Assembly: GCF_001261735.1 (NCBI RefSeq) | Contig: NZ_CVRP01000020.1 | Coordinates: forward strand, 62,001-126,000 | DNA: 64,000 bases | From: Dysgonomonas sp. BGC7 | Lineage (GTDB): Bacteria; Bacteroidota; Bacteroidia; Bacteroidales; Dysgonomonadaceae | Direction of reading: 5' to 3' | Notes under the pieces: generated by a model | The model's database searches: none | What the model was told of the DNA's origin: nothing | What the model saw: only the letters and a program-made list of their open reading frames with translations | Shown: one piece after another, positions 1 through 9,456 of the stretch | Layout of the letters: each line of letters opens with the position of its first letter | How positions within the stretch are numbered: the stretch's first letter is position 1 | Made by a program: the position numbers and the translations under genes

Positions 1-3000
1 CTTTCTCGGGGCGCAGCTCATCCGGCATGGAAACAACAGGGGTGAGCAGAGTCTCTTTGTTTTCTACGTTTATATTTAATACACCATACAAGCGGATAGG
101 CAAATCGTTATCTGTCTGTGCATGCGGTTGGAGAAGATTGGCGAAGATATAGAAATTCGGAGCCATTTCTTCTGTTACGGTAAAGGTGTATTTTGTATCT
201 TCTTTAGCACTTGTTTTCACCCACTCTTTCGATATGATTCTCGATCCGTCTTCTATACTGAGTAGTGCACGTCCTGCCGAACTTTTAGGGATAGTTACCG
301 TTACTTTTTCTCCTACATTGTAAGACTGTTTGTCGGTAGTAAACGATAACATAGTCAATCCATTCGGGTCTTGTTTCTCAGATCTTCCCCGCCACGAAGG
401 CCAATCTACATATAGCACTTTACCCGTAATATGTCCTCCCTGATTGTCTTCTATCATAACCAAATAGCGTCCCCACTCAGGATAATCGACACGGAATTTT
501 ACTTTACCTTTACCTCCGTTTGTCGTAGATATTGTTTCGTCAAGAATTACTTTAGTAGAGGTGTTGTTGACATAAGATGACAGGTTGTTATTTGAGTTCC
601 ACCACCAAGACCATTCTATTTTATAGATTTTTACATGTAGGTTGCTTCGGTTGATCGGTTGTCCCTTTTGATTAAGAGTCACTATATCGAGCATGTTGTC
701 TTTGTCTGTTTCGAGCCAACCATAGTCACTCTCTGCTGGAGATTTTACTCCTACATATACTGAAAATGGAGAGTAAATTGCAGTTTGGGAGTAGATACTT
801 GCGTCACCTCCCGTCTCGAATACACGTGAAACGAAATTAGCTTTTAACATTCCTGGAGCACTTGCCGCCTGCGGAAGGTTAGTTCTTACTTGAGCATTTC
901 CTGTTGCGTCGAGCTTACTATCGAAAACGGTATATGTATCGGAAGAGAAATTTGATGCCGGATTGTTGAATGAATATTTCTCATACCCTTTGAATGGAGT
1001 AGATGCTCTGTTTAATGTCATCTCCACTTTGGCTGCCAGATTAGCTGCCGGAGCGCCATGAAGCCATTGAGACGAGAGTGAGCCTGAGAAAACACCGGAG
1101 CTGGCATCGACCATATCTCCTACATCAAGTCTTATTTTTAATCTATTTGGTTTTACAGTCTCTATTTTCATTGTCTTATAGAAAGTCACGCCTCCTACTT
1201 TTACTCTTGCTTGCCAGTTTCCTGTAATGGCATTAGGATCGGTAGCCATGCGAAAAGCGTAAAAGCCATCTTTACCTGATGTGGATACATGGCGTTGTGC
1301 CATTTGTCCTCGTGGAGTGTACAATTCGAGAGAAACAGGATGGTCTTTAGGCAATGTTTTATTCTTGTCGTCGAGTATAAATGTTGCAAAGATAGAATCT
1401 CCCGGACGCCACACGCCACGCTCGCCGTATATATAACCTTTAAGTCCTTTTTGTATTTCTTTTCCGCTTACATCGAAGTTGCTTAATGATAACGAAAGAT
1501 TAGAAGTTACTTTCAAATAACCTTTCTCTTTGTCTCGTGAAGCAATAACAACAAAAGGAACTCCTCCCTTGTACTCTATTTCTGCAAAACCATCTCCATC
1601 TGTGGTTCCGTTACCTATTCGTTGCATCTGGTAGTTATATACATCTACAGGTGCGCCGGATATAGGGTTAGTGGTTAATATGTCGGTCAGGGCAACTGTT
1701 ATTTTCTTCTCGCTGCCTAGTTTTGTGGTCATTCCTATATTCGAAGCGAGTACAACACAAGAGGATGTTTTATTCATGTAGAATGTCGCATTGCAAGGGT
1801 TGTCTCGCTCGTCCCAATCATACTCGTCCCAATTGTATTCTTCGGAATAATAATAGCCGGGACTATCCCATTGTGCCTCTTCTTCTTCACTTATTTCATT
1901 GAATCTTTCAAGTTTAGATTCTTCCGGAATTTGAGGGATAATACCATCGCAAGGATAAAGAGAATATTCTTTTTTTATTGTAAACTGTATACGATATACT
2001 GCACCCGGATCTTGCTTTATCATTTTGGATAAGTCAAGAGAAAAATTGTTCCACTCATCCATTTTTAGGGTAGGATCAGTATCTAATCGAAGACGCTTTT
2101 TCAGGATCAGACGTCCGAAGCGTTTCAATTCGTTGTTTTCTCCAAAATCATTTGCCTGTAGATAACCTAGTATATTGTTCTCGAAAATCTTTATTACCTT
2201 AACATCCACAGCCCAGAGATTTACGGCCTGAAATGGTATGATAAGATTTTCAGAGTTCGGTAGTATATTTCCTGAATTTACAAGTTTTATTTCCGGATCA
2301 AATTTCTGAATACTGATAGCTGCCTCATAGTCTTCTGCTAAAGTTCGGTTTCCAGCACTTTTAAGTTCTTTAAATATCTTAAGGTTTATACTCGATCCCT
2401 TTGTTGTTTTATCTAAATATATCTTTAATACATTCTTTTGAATATCGAATGAGAAGTTTTCTATTTCTCCGGGACGAATAAGGCCTTGTACATTCTGATT
2501 GAGAGACAACGGATCACTGAAGGTTACTTTTATACACTCTTGGGGCGTATATTCTGCAGTAACATCTATAACAGAAAACTCTTGTATTTTGGGTATGTGG
2601 ATTTTTATCTCTTCATCTTTTTTCGAACCTATTGGGGTGCCGTTTATCCGTAGTGTATATTCCAGATCAGATTGTTCACGATACAGACTGTCGATAAGTA
2701 AATTGAAACGCCCTTTAGCTTCGGTTGGTGTAACTTTTATCTTTGCCTCTTTGGCATGTCCGGGCCCTGACAATGTAAACATTTTCTTTACGTCGTCGAT
2801 TGCAGCATCGTCTGCCAACAGAATTGTTCCTTGTACGGCATTCCACAACAAGTCATTATCCTTTATCGGCGAATAAGGCATCAAGTTGACACTGAAATTT
2901 TGATCGGGGACATGAAAGCTGAAGTTGAATTCTTTAAATTCGCTATCTACTTTCAGAACCTTATTGAGTTTGAAAACTGCTTCATATTCTTTTCCTCGTT

Positions 3001-3304
3001 TCAGTTCTCCGGGTTCAGGTACGAACTTTATGCTTCGCGAACTTGTCCAGTACGCTTTCCCCTTTATAGAAGGAGAAAACTTGAAAAGATCTTCTTCTAC
3101 TTCTTTATTAAGCTCGACAGTTGGAATGTCTTGTGTCAATTCTATCTGAATTTCGGAGGAAGAGGTAATTTGTCCATAAGTAAATGCCGCTATATATTTG
3201 GCAAATTCAGGATTTATATCCCGTGATCCGGATCTCTTACACGAGTTGAGTATAAAGAGACACGAGAGGGTGAAAAAACTAAGGAAAAGGAGTGCTTTCT
3301 TCAT
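1..3304 (-). CDS. Alpha-2-macroglobulin family lipoprotein (MG2 type), C-terminal part outside window
   Basis: The reading frame is open from an ATG at 3304 to the window edge, giving about 1,100 residues with no stop; the C-terminal half lies outside. It starts with a lipoprotein signal (hydrophobic stretch ending LFILNSC), so it should be anchored in the envelope. The body is a series of beta-rich macroglobulin-like segments. The stretch YIYGERGVWRPGDSIFATF near residue 640 is the typical bacterial MG2 signature. Family members trap or shield against proteases in the periplasm, often together with PbpC. The thioester region, if any, is not visible here. A -7-like element (TATATTTG on the minus strand, 3354-3361) lies upstream, but I see no matching -33 box. 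Family assignment is firm; the exact role is inferred. Confidence 0.85.
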   Translation of the reverse strand, partial: MKKALLFLSFFTLSCLFILNSCKRSGSRDINPEFAKYIAAFTYGQITSSSEIQIELTQDIPTVELNKEVEEDLFKFSPSIKGKAYWTSSRSIKFVPEPGELKRGKEYEAVFKLNKVLKVDSEFKEFNFSFHVPDQNFSVNLMPYSPIKDNDLLWNAVQGTILLADDAAIDDVKKMFTLSGPGHAKEAKIKVTPTEAKGRFNLLIDSLYREQSDLEYTLRINGTPIGSKKDEEIKIHIPKIQEFSVIDVTAEYTPQECIKVTFSDPLSLNQNVQGLIRPGEIENFSFDIQKNVLKIYLDKTTKGSSINLKIFKELKSAGNRTLAEDYEAAISIQKFDPEIKLVNSGNILPNSENLIIPFQAVNLWAVDVKVIKIFENNILGYLQANDFGENNELKRFGRLILKKRLRLDTDPTLKMDEWNNFSLDLSKMIKQDPGAVYRIQFTIKKEYSLYPCDGIIPQIPEESKLERFNEISEEEEAQWDSPGYYYSEEYNWDEYDWDERDNPCNATFYMNKTSSCVVLASNIGMTTKLGSEKKITVALTDILTTNPISGAPVDVYNYQMQRIGNGTTDGDGFAEIEYKGGVPFVVIASRDKEKGYLKVTSNLSLSLSNFDVSGKEIQKGLKGYIYGERGVWRPGDSIFATFILDDKNKTLPKDHPVSLELYTPRGQMAQRHVSTSGKDGFYAFRMATDPNAITGNWQARVKVGGVTFYKTMKIETVKPNRLKIRLDVGDMVDASSGVFSGSLSSQWLHGAPAANLAAKVEMTLNRASTPFKGYEKYSFNNPASNFSSDTYTVFDSKLDATGNAQVRTNLPQAASAPGMLKANFVSRVFETGGDASIYSQTAIYSPFSVYVGVKSPAESDYGWLETDKDNMLDIVTLNQKGQPINRSNLHVKIYKIEWSWWWNSNNNLSSYVNNTSTKVILDETISTTNGGKGKVKFRVDYPEWGRYLVMIEDNQGGHITGKVLYVDWPSWRGRSEKQDPNGLTMLSFTTDKQSYNVGEKVTVTIPKSSAGRALLSIEDGSRIISKEWVKTSAKEDTKYTFTVTEEMAPNFYIFANLLQPHAQTDNDLPIRLYGVLNINVENKETLLTPVVSMPDELRPEK

Positions 3305-3476
3305 ATTTGTATATTTTGTGCCTATTATTTAATTTGTGTTTGTATAATAGTCACAAATATAAAAGTTTATTCCGTATAAATTAAGGTTATCTTAAGCAAA
3401 TTACCGTGATATTTGCTTTTTGTACAATGGGGTCTTTATCCTTATTCTAAAAAGAGAAATTAAACAGAATATTTGT

Positions 3477-4271
3477 CTATACAAAGAGATATAGACTAAA
3501 TGCCATGACTAGCATGCCGGCAACAAGTCCCATTATTGATAAGTGATGCTTCCCATATTTTTCGGCACTAGGCAGAAGTTCGTCTAAAGATATAAACACC
3601 ATAATTCCGGAGACCGCAGCAAGGATAAGCCCATTCATAGCCGGAGTCCAGAATTGCATAAGAAACAGATAGGCTATAAGTGCTCCAAATGGTTCGGCCA
3701 ACCCTGATGCAAACGATAGCCAAAAAGCTTTTTTTCTACTTCCTGTTGCATGATATATAGGCACTGCAACGGCTATGCCTTCCGGTATATTGTGAATAGC
3801 TATGGCAATTGTAATCGGAATGGCAACATCTAAAGATCCCAGAGCAGAGGTGAATGTGGCTATGCCCTCGGGGAAATTATGAATAGCTATAGAAAGAGCA
3901 ACAACCAGACCAGTTCGTTTCAATGAACGTTTTTTGTCCATATCCTCTACCCCTTGTATCTCGTGCGGATTTAACGATTTAGGGATTGCGAAGTCAATAA
4001 GGTTTATAATTGCTATTCCTGCAAAAAAGGCTAGAATAAGATATAATGTTCCCAATTTGTCACCATATACCAGTATCAGCTCTTCTTTGCCTTGCGGCAT
4101 CATCTCCATAAAAGAGACATATAACATAATACCGGCCGAGAATCCGAGAGATGCACATAAGAAGTTTGTATTTGTATGCTTGGCCAATAAGGCTATAAGG
4201 CTACCTATACCTGTCGACAACCCGGCAATAGCAGTCAGAATAAATGCAAATAGAATATTTTGTTCGGTCAT
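3477..4271 (-). CDS. zupT: ZIP family metal transporter, ZupT-like
   Basis: This 264-residue protein with about eight membrane segments imports Zn2+ and other divalent metals through the inner membrane. Both metal-binding helices carry the family motifs: AIHNFPEG in TM4 and AIHNIPEG in TM5. A large loop between TM3 and TM4 (around residues 95-115) is charged. The length matches E. coli ZupT (about 257 residues). It stands alone between the macroglobulin gene and a divergent gene run, with its own well-formed promoter (4302-4334). The Nramp-type transporter about 2 kb away hints at a local metal-transport cluster. Substrate preference cannot be read from sequence. Confidence 0.9.
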   Translation of the reverse strand: MTEQNILFAFILTAIAGLSTGIGSLIALLAKHTNTNFLCASLGFSAGIMLYVSFMEMMPQGKEELILVYGDKLGTLYLILAFFAGIAIINLIDFAIPKSLNPHEIQGVEDMDKKRSLKRTGLVVALSIAIHNFPEGIATFTSALGSLDVAIPITIAIAIHNIPEGIAVAVPIYHATGSRKKAFWLSFASGLAEPFGALIAYLFLMQFWTPAMNGLILAAVSGIMVFISLDELLPSAEKYGKHHLSIMGLVAGMLVMAFSLYLFV

Positions 4272-4301
4272 AAATAGGCTTTATGTAGAAATGAGCAAGG
4301 A

Positions 4302-4334
4302 CAAAGATACATTTTAGTATTGTGCTATTCCAAA
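4302..4334 (-). promoter_or_regulatory. Bacteroidota-type promoter for the ZIP transporter
   Basis: Read on the minus strand, TTTG (4334-4331) is followed after 21 nt by TATCTTTG (4309-4302), matching the -33 TTTG and -7 TAnnTTTG consensus. Transcription would start near 4295, about 25 nt before the start codon at 4271. Confidence 0.6.
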
Positions 4335-4423
4335 CTTTTTGAGAGAGAGTTGAAATTAAAATGGGCTTTAATACCTATGAGTTCAAACATTTTGTACTTT
4401 TAATGTTCAAAAAGAATGTGACT

Positions 4424-5128
4424 ATGGAAAAAGTATACTCAGTACATTGTATTCAGCATGTACCATATGAAGGAGCAGGATATATAGAGAAATGGGCTAA
4501 AGATAAAGGATACACATTCTCTGTCTCTAATATATATGAAGAAGGTATGCAGCTCCCTCTTGTCTCCGATTTTGAGATGCTTATAGTTATGGGAGGTCCG
4601 ATGGGTGCTTATGAGGAGGATGTATATCCATGGCTGAAAAGGGAAAAAAAGTTTGTACAGGAAGCAATTGCACTTGGAAAGATAGTAGTTGGAATTTGCC
4701 TTGGTTCTCAAATTATAGCAAATGTACTGGGTGCAAGCGTATACCCTCATAAAGAGAAAGAGATAGGCTGGTTGCCCATTTCTTTTGCTAATAAAGCAGC
4801 CCAAAGTTTATTTGGAAGCAAGGATATATCGCCAATAGTATTCCAATGGCATGGGGATACTTTCGACTTACCGCATGGAGCAAATTTATTAGCATCGAGC
4901 GAAATATGTGCCAATCAGGCTTTTCTCTATAAAGAAACAGTAGTTGGTTTACAGTTCCATCTTGAAGTAACAGAAAAGAGTTGTACAGATATTTTGGATA
5001 ATAGTCAGGAAAATATTATCGAGGGAAAGTCTGCTCAATCCAGAGAATTTATCAGAGCAAATACCCATAATATACCAGAATGTAATCGAATGATAACAAA
5101 TTTGCTAAATAAATTGACAGGCATATAA
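4424..5128 (+). CDS. Class I glutamine amidotransferase domain protein (GMP-synthase-like)
   Basis: A stand-alone type 1 glutamine amidotransferase of 234 residues. The nucleophile elbow is GICLGSQ with Cys92, and the rest of the triad is His179 and Glu181 in LQFHLEVT. The QWHGDTFDLP motif around residue 141 is typical of the GMP-synthase-like subgroup. These enzymes release ammonia from glutamine or hydrolyse gamma-glutamyl bonds; the substrate of this one is unknown. I chose ATG 4424 because homologues begin close to the first beta strand (KVYSVHCIQH); an upstream in-frame ATG at 4361 would add 21 poorly conserved residues. The stop overlaps the next start by one base (TAATG), so it is translationally coupled to the MFS gene. 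Confidence 0.8.
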   Translation: MEKVYSVHCIQHVPYEGAGYIEKWAKDKGYTFSVSNIYEEGMQLPLVSDFEMLIVMGGPMGAYEEDVYPWLKREKKFVQEAIALGKIVVGICLGSQIIANVLGASVYPHKEKEIGWLPISFANKAAQSLFGSKDISPIVFQWHGDTFDLPHGANLLASSEICANQAFLYKETVVGLQFHLEVTEKSCTDILDNSQENIIEGKSAQSREFIRANTHNIPECNRMITNLLNKLTGI

Positions 5129-6510
5129 TGACACAAACAGGACAACAGACCAGCACTACTGCCTTATTGTTTATTATATGTCTTGGAGCATCTCTTGTTC
5201 CATTTATGGGCTCGGCTCTTAATCTGGCATTGCCTTATATAAATGAAGATTTATCTTTAGATGCTGTTACATCGGGATGGATACCTACTTCGTATATGTT
5301 GTCTACGGCTATACTGCAAATACCTTGTGCCCGGATTGCAGATATGATAGGGCGGCGAAAAGTGTTTATTTTGGGGGTAATAATTCTCACTATATTTTCT
5401 GTTTTAAGTGGCCTTGCAACTTCGGGTGCAAGCCTGATCGTTTACCGTTTCCTCTCAGGAATAGGGAGTGCTATGATGTTTAGTACAAGTACGGCAATAT
5501 TAACATCTTCTGTTGCACCCGAAAAGAGAGGGATGGCTTTAGGGACAATTGCTGCTACTGTATATTTTGCATTGGCTGCAGGGCCTTTTCTTGGAGGAAT
5601 ACTTACTCAGTATTTTGACTGGCATAGTATTTTCTTCGTTTCGGCTGCGCTAAGCCTTACTGTTGCTGTTGGTGGATGTTTTTTGATAAAAGAGGACTGG
5701 AAAGAAGACGTTGAAAGTAAATTTGATCTTTGGGGCTCTATACTTTTTGCTATTGGACTTTCGGCTTTGATCTTTGGCTTCTCAGAACTACCCCATATTT
5801 TAGGGATAATATCAATCGGGATAGGTGTTGTTGTTCTTTTGTTCTTTACTTTCTATGAGAAGAAGCAAGAGTTTCCTGTATTTAATATCCTCGTATTTCT
5901 CGAGAACAGGGTGTTTCGTTTATCATCTCTTTCTGCTCTTATAAATTATTCAGCAACCTTTGCCATCTCTTTTATGTTAAGCTTATACCTGCAATATGTG
6001 AGAGGTTTGTCGCCACGTGATGCAGGACTTATTTTGATAATTCAGTCGATTGTGCAAGCTATAGTCTCTCTTAAGTCGGGGAGGTTGTCAGATAAGGTCT
6101 CGCCTACATTGTTGGCTACTTTGGGTATGAGTATTATAGCTTTAGGTTTAGTCGGACTATGCTTTATATCAGAAACTACCAGTTATTACTTTCTTGGAGG
6201 TATTTTGTTTCTTTTAGGACTGGGATTCGGTATTTTTTCATCGCCAAATACTAATATTATAATGAGCTCTGTCGAGAAAAAGCATTATGGATTGGCTTCT
6301 GCTACAATGGGAACAATGAGGCTTACCGGTCAGGCTTTTAGTATGGGGATAGCAATAATGGCAATATCTATTATGATAGGTAACGTGCAACTTTCGCCTG
6401 CTATCCATGCAGAATTGATAATAAGTATGCGTATAACATTTATTATATGTCTGATACTCTCTGTTTTCGGTATATACGCATCATCGGTAAGAAATAATAA
6501 GAGGAAATAA
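5128..6510 (+). CDS. MFS transporter, drug:H+ antiporter (DHA2-like)
   Basis: A 460-residue hydrophobic protein with about 14 predicted membrane segments, typical of DHA2 exporters. The loop after TM2 carries a motif A variant (ADMIGRRKVF), and TM5 holds the antiporter-type motif C region (GPFLGGILTQ, near residue 153). Such proteins export amphipathic drugs, dyes or metabolites in exchange for protons. The start overlaps the upstream amidotransferase stop by one base, and the Nramp gene starts 11 nt downstream, so the three genes are probably one transcript. The pairing with an amidotransferase suggests export of a gamma-glutamyl or amidated compound, but that is speculation. Confidence 0.85.
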   Translation: MTQTGQQTSTTALLFIICLGASLVPFMGSALNLALPYINEDLSLDAVTSGWIPTSYMLSTAILQIPCARIADMIGRRKVFILGVIILTIFSVLSGLATSGASLIVYRFLSGIGSAMMFSTSTAILTSSVAPEKRGMALGTIAATVYFALAAGPFLGGILTQYFDWHSIFFVSAALSLTVAVGGCFLIKEDWKEDVESKFDLWGSILFAIGLSALIFGFSELPHILGIISIGIGVVVLLFFTFYEKKQEFPVFNILVFLENRVFRLSSLSALINYSATFAISFMLSLYLQYVRGLSPRDAGLILIIQSIVQAIVSLKSGRLSDKVSPTLLATLGMSIIALGLVGLCFISETTSYYFLGGILFLLGLGFGIFSSPNTNIIMSSVEKKHYGLASATMGTMRLTGQAFSMGIAIMAISIMIGNVQLSPAIHAELIISMRITFIICLILSVFGIYASSVRNNKRK

Positions 6511-6521
6511 GCCAGCGATTA

Positions 6522-7808
6522 ATGAAGAAGCTATTTAAGAAAATTAAGACAGAGTACAATACTGTAAACCCAAAACAAAAGTCGGGAGCATTGGAACTAC
6601 TCAAGTATATTGGACCCGGCTTATTGGTAACAGTCGGATTTATAGACCCGGGAAACTGGGCTTCTAACTTTGCTGCCGGATCTGAGTTTGGATATGCATT
6701 GTTGTGGGTTGTTACCTTGTCTACAGTTATGCTTATAATATTGCAACACAATGTGGCGCATCTGGGAATTGTTACAGGATTATGCCTTTCCGAAGCAGCT
6801 AATAAATATCTTTCGAACAGGAGTTCCCGTGTAATACTATGGTCGGCAATAGGAGCCTCTATTTCAACGTCTTTGGCTGAGATCCTTGGAGGAGCTATAG
6901 CTTTACAAATGCTATTTGATATCCCGATAAAAATTGGAGCTATATTGGTTACTGTGTTTGTATTTATTATGATGTTTTCTAATTCGTACAGAAAAATTGA
7001 ACGATACATTATAGCCTTTGTTTCTCTGATAGGGTTGTCTTTTATATATGAATTGTTTCTTGTAGATATAGAATGGGGTGAAGCTGCCCGGGCATGGGTT
7101 GTTCCATCTGTACCGGAAGGAAGTATGCTTATAATAATGAGTGTGCTGGGTGCGGTTGTAATGCCACACAACTTGTTTTTACATTCTGAGGTTATACAAA
7201 GTCGGCAGTGGAATCTGGAGGATGAAGAGGTAATGGAGAAACAGTTGAAATATGAGTTCTTCGATACCTTTCTTTCTATGTTGATTGGTTGGGCTATAAA
7301 TAGCGCCATGATTCTTCTTGCTGCTTCTACGTTCTTTAAGCAAGGCATAGTTGTGGATGATTTGCAACAAGCCCATTCATTACTCGAGCCATTACTCGGG
7401 GGTAATGCAGTTATTATTTTTGCTGTAGCCTTGTTGTTTGCAGGTATTTCTTCTTCTATGACTTCGGGTATTGCTGCCGGATCTATTTTTGCAGGAATGT
7501 ATAATGAACCCTATAACATTAAAGATATACACTCCCGCATGGGGGTACTCATCTCTTTAGGTGTTGCCCTTTTGATTATATTCATGATTGGAGATCCTTT
7601 CAAAGGACTCATCATATCGCAGGCTATCCTTAGTATTCAATTGCCGGTTACAGTTTTTCTACAAGTAAAGCTAACATCCTCCAAAGAGGTCATGGGCAAG
7701 TATGCAAATGCTGTGTCAACCAAGCTGTTGCTTTATGGGATTGCCTCTATAGTGACCCTTCTCAATATCTTATTACTTCTCAGTTTTTTTATTGACATTA
7801 AGCTATAA
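6522..7808 (+). CDS. Nramp family divalent metal (Mn2+/Fe2+) transporter
   Basis: A 428-residue membrane protein close in size to MntH (412 in E. coli). The two unwound metal-binding helices are intact: DPGN at residues 42-45 in TM1 and AVVMPHN at 211-217 in TM6. The TM6 methionine (Met214) is the residue that favours transition metals over Mg2+. It would import Mn2+ or Fe2+ with protons. It starts 11 nt after the MFS gene and is followed by a strong hairpin (7812-7844). No MntR-type site is evident in this run, so regulation is unclear. Confidence 0.9.
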   Translation: MKKLFKKIKTEYNTVNPKQKSGALELLKYIGPGLLVTVGFIDPGNWASNFAAGSEFGYALLWVVTLSTVMLIILQHNVAHLGIVTGLCLSEAANKYLSNRSSRVILWSAIGASISTSLAEILGGAIALQMLFDIPIKIGAILVTVFVFIMMFSNSYRKIERYIIAFVSLIGLSFIYELFLVDIEWGEAARAWVVPSVPEGSMLIIMSVLGAVVMPHNLFLHSEVIQSRQWNLEDEEVMEKQLKYEFFDTFLSMLIGWAINSAMILLAASTFFKQGIVVDDLQQAHSLLEPLLGGNAVIIFAVALLFAGISSSMTSGIAAGSIFAGMYNEPYNIKDIHSRMGVLISLGVALLIIFMIGDPFKGLIISQAILSIQLPVTVFLQVKLTSSKEVMGKYANAVSTKLLLYGIASIVTLLNILLLLSFFIDIKL

Positions 7809-7811
7809 AAA

Positions 7812-7844
7812 CAAAGTGTAATGAATAATTTTCATTACACTTTG
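7812..7844. terminator. Bidirectional hairpin between convergent genes
   Basis: Two 13-nt perfectly complementary arms (7812-7824 and 7832-7844) are separated by 7 nt. On the minus strand the hairpin is followed by TTTTTA, so it fits termination of the minus-strand genes at 7855-8376. In the plus direction the downstream tract is only AT-rich, and it may close the Nramp transcript less efficiently. Confidence 0.75.
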
Positions 7845-7854
7845 GAAGGAAAAT

Positions 7855-8106
7855 TTATTTCACTTGAGTTTCCGATATCTCATCCAATTTTTCTTTGGCC
7901 TTGTTGACACCGTATTCTGCTCTTTCTTTCAGATATTCTACTTGATTTTTACTTACATCTACTGCATTTTTGAGATCTCTTTTTGCTTTAGTGGCAAATT
8001 TATTTGCACTATCGCATATGCCATCCAATTTGCCATCCTGATATAGTCTATACAAAACATAGCCCGCTGCAAGTCCTACGGCAGCTCCAATTAAAACCTT
8101 TTTCAT
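7855..8106 (-). CDS. YtxH-like small membrane-anchored protein
   Basis: An 83-residue protein with an N-terminal glycine/alanine-rich membrane segment (LIGAAVGLAAGYVLYRL), followed by a charged, alanine- and lysine-rich helix likely to form a coiled coil (residues 30-80). This is the usual YtxH architecture, a general-stress or envelope-associated family of unknown biochemical function. It lies 24 nt downstream of a GlsB/YeaQ-type gene on the same strand, and the pair is probably co-transcribed as a small stress unit. Confidence 0.65.
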   Translation of the reverse strand: MKKVLIGAAVGLAAGYVLYRLYQDGKLDGICDSANKFATKAKRDLKNAVDVSKNQVEYLKERAEYGVNKAKEKLDEISETQVK

Positions 8107-8130
8107 AATCTATACTATTTTAAGTTGTGT

Positions 8131-8376
8131 TTATTCCTTTTTTCTAAATAATGATATTATCCATAACAAAACGACTGCTCCGATTGTCGACATAACTAAA
8201 TTTCCTATTATGCTATTGATGCTTAATCCGAGCAAAGAGAATATCCATCCTCCTAATACTCCACCAATAACTCCGACTATGAGGTTTAATATAAGACCAA
8301 ACCCACTACCTTTCATTATTTTGCCAGCAATAAAACCTGCTGCTATACCAATTATAATAGACCAAATAATACCCAT
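8131..8376 (-). CDS. GlsB/YeaQ/YmgE family small membrane protein
   Basis: An 81-residue protein with three hydrophobic helices. It has the glycine-rich pattern of the transglycosylase-associated (GlsB/YeaQ/YmgE) family: IIIGIAAGFIAGKIMKG at the N terminus and VIGGVLGGWIF in the middle. The family is found in stress regulons across bacteria; no enzymatic activity has been shown. It is first in a two-gene unit with the YtxH-like gene. The upstream region (8377-8541) holds no recognisable gene. Confidence 0.75.
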   Translation of the reverse strand: MGIIWSIIIGIAAGFIAGKIMKGSGFGLILNLIVGVIGGVLGGWIFSLLGLSINSIIGNLVMSTIGAVVLLWIISLFRKKE

Positions 8377-8541
8377 AATTGTTTTGTTTTATCGTTTATA
8401 TTTACAGGATATAGACATCCATCTGTTAATAATAGAACATATAATCGGTAAAAAAGGTTTTATGTAAAATGTAAAAATAGAAAAGTTAAGTAGGTTGAGG
8501 ATAGACCTGAAACCTTTTGTATGCGTTGTTCTGTATTGCTT

Positions 8542-8826
8542 TTACTTTTTTATATAAGTCTGAAGGTCTTTTACATATTTGTCGAAAGCATTAATTCCTT
8601 TTTTCGTTATTTTGCAAACTGTTTTAGGCCTTTTGCCGTCTATAAACTTATTGACTTCGATATATTGAGCCTCGTTTAACTTTTCAATCTGTACACTCAA
8701 GTTACCTGCTGTAGCCCCTGTCTTTTCTCGGATAAAAACAAAATCGGCCTCCTCGACTGATAATAATATAGAAATTATTGCCAACCGCAACTGCGAATGT
8801 AATAGAGGGTCTAAGTCTTTAAACAT
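8542..8826 (-). CDS. Winged-helix transcriptional regulator (HTH_34/MarR-like)
   Basis: A 94-residue single-domain winged-helix protein. Residues 1-20 (LDPLLHSQLRLAIISILLS) form the first helices, TGATAGNLSVQIEKL is the recognition helix, and the wing carries FIDGKRPKTVCKITKKG. It resembles the small HTH_34 regulators that accompany membrane proteins in Bacteroidota. I chose ATG 8826 because it overlaps the stop of the upstream gene (ATGTTTAA), which suggests translational coupling; an ATG at 8853 would extend it by nine residues. It probably regulates its own operon, with the inverted repeats at 9457-9498 as candidate sites (inference). Confidence 0.75.
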   Translation of the reverse strand: MFKDLDPLLHSQLRLAIISILLSVEEADFVFIREKTGATAGNLSVQIEKLNEAQYIEVNKFIDGKRPKTVCKITKKGINAFDKYVKDLQTYIKK

Positions 8827-9442
8827 TTTCTTTTGCTTTACGATTGAGTACATGCCCAGGTATTGCCAGCCCGAGAATCATACAGATTGCCAATATTATA
8901 AATTGAGTACCAGCCTGAGGAAATATAAAGAATGAAGCCAGACAAACTAAAGCTCCGCACCAAAAAATGATCGCTGCATAGTAAAATAGTTTGTGACGGC
9001 AAGCTGTTGCTGTTACATATTGCGCTAGTCCGAGTATAGCTAGTATAACCGGAGTAATGATCCATGTTTGCGTATAGGAATGTGTGAGAAAGCATGAAGT
9101 GAAAACAATAATCAAAAAAATTATAACTGAAATAGCAAAACCGTCCCATACACTGCTTATGATTTTGTCTATGTGAGTTTTTACTATCGAGCTCTTGTCA
9201 TTTCTATTATTCATTATTCTAGAAACAATACCTACCAATACCATTGCCCACCATATGTTGAACGAATAATATGGTTTCTCCAATGTGTATAGAAGAACAA
9301 AATTGGCAATAGCCACTATAGCTGTTGCATAGCCCCATAGTATCATAGAATCGGCAGATCCTTTTTGTACATTGTTTCTTGCCTGACTGATCATTTCATT
9401 AATCAATCTGAGACTATCTTGCTCAGTAAAATTCTTTTCCAT
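8819..9442 (-). CDS. Hypothetical multi-pass membrane protein
   Basis: I do not recognise this 207-residue protein beyond its general type. A cytosolic N terminus of about 30 residues (FTEQDSLRLINEMISQA) is followed by five or six hydrophobic helices in pairs. Such proteins are often encoded just ahead of an HTH_34 regulator in Bacteroidota and may act as sensors or effectors of it. The stop overlaps the regulator's start by 8 nt. A -7-like box (TATTTTTG, 9508-9501 on the minus strand) and two adjoining inverted repeats lie in its leader. Confidence 0.6.
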   Translation of the reverse strand: MEKNFTEQDSLRLINEMISQARNNVQKGSADSMILWGYATAIVAIANFVLLYTLEKPYYSFNIWWAMVLVGIVSRIMNNRNDKSSIVKTHIDKIISSVWDGFAISVIIFLIIVFTSCFLTHSYTQTWIITPVILAILGLAQYVTATACRHKLFYYAAIIFWCGALVCLASFFIFPQAGTQFIILAICMILGLAIPGHVLNRKAKENV

Positions 9443-9456
9443 AATAACTTGTTTTT

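Noticed and set aside
2499-3226. Plus-strand frames within the macroglobulin gene
   Set aside because: The minus strand encodes a continuous protein with a lipoprotein signal and MG2 motif; the plus frames are shadows.
7179-7376. Minus-strand frames opposite the Nramp and MFS genes (6443-7376)
   Set aside because: They are antisense shadows of well-conserved transporter genes.
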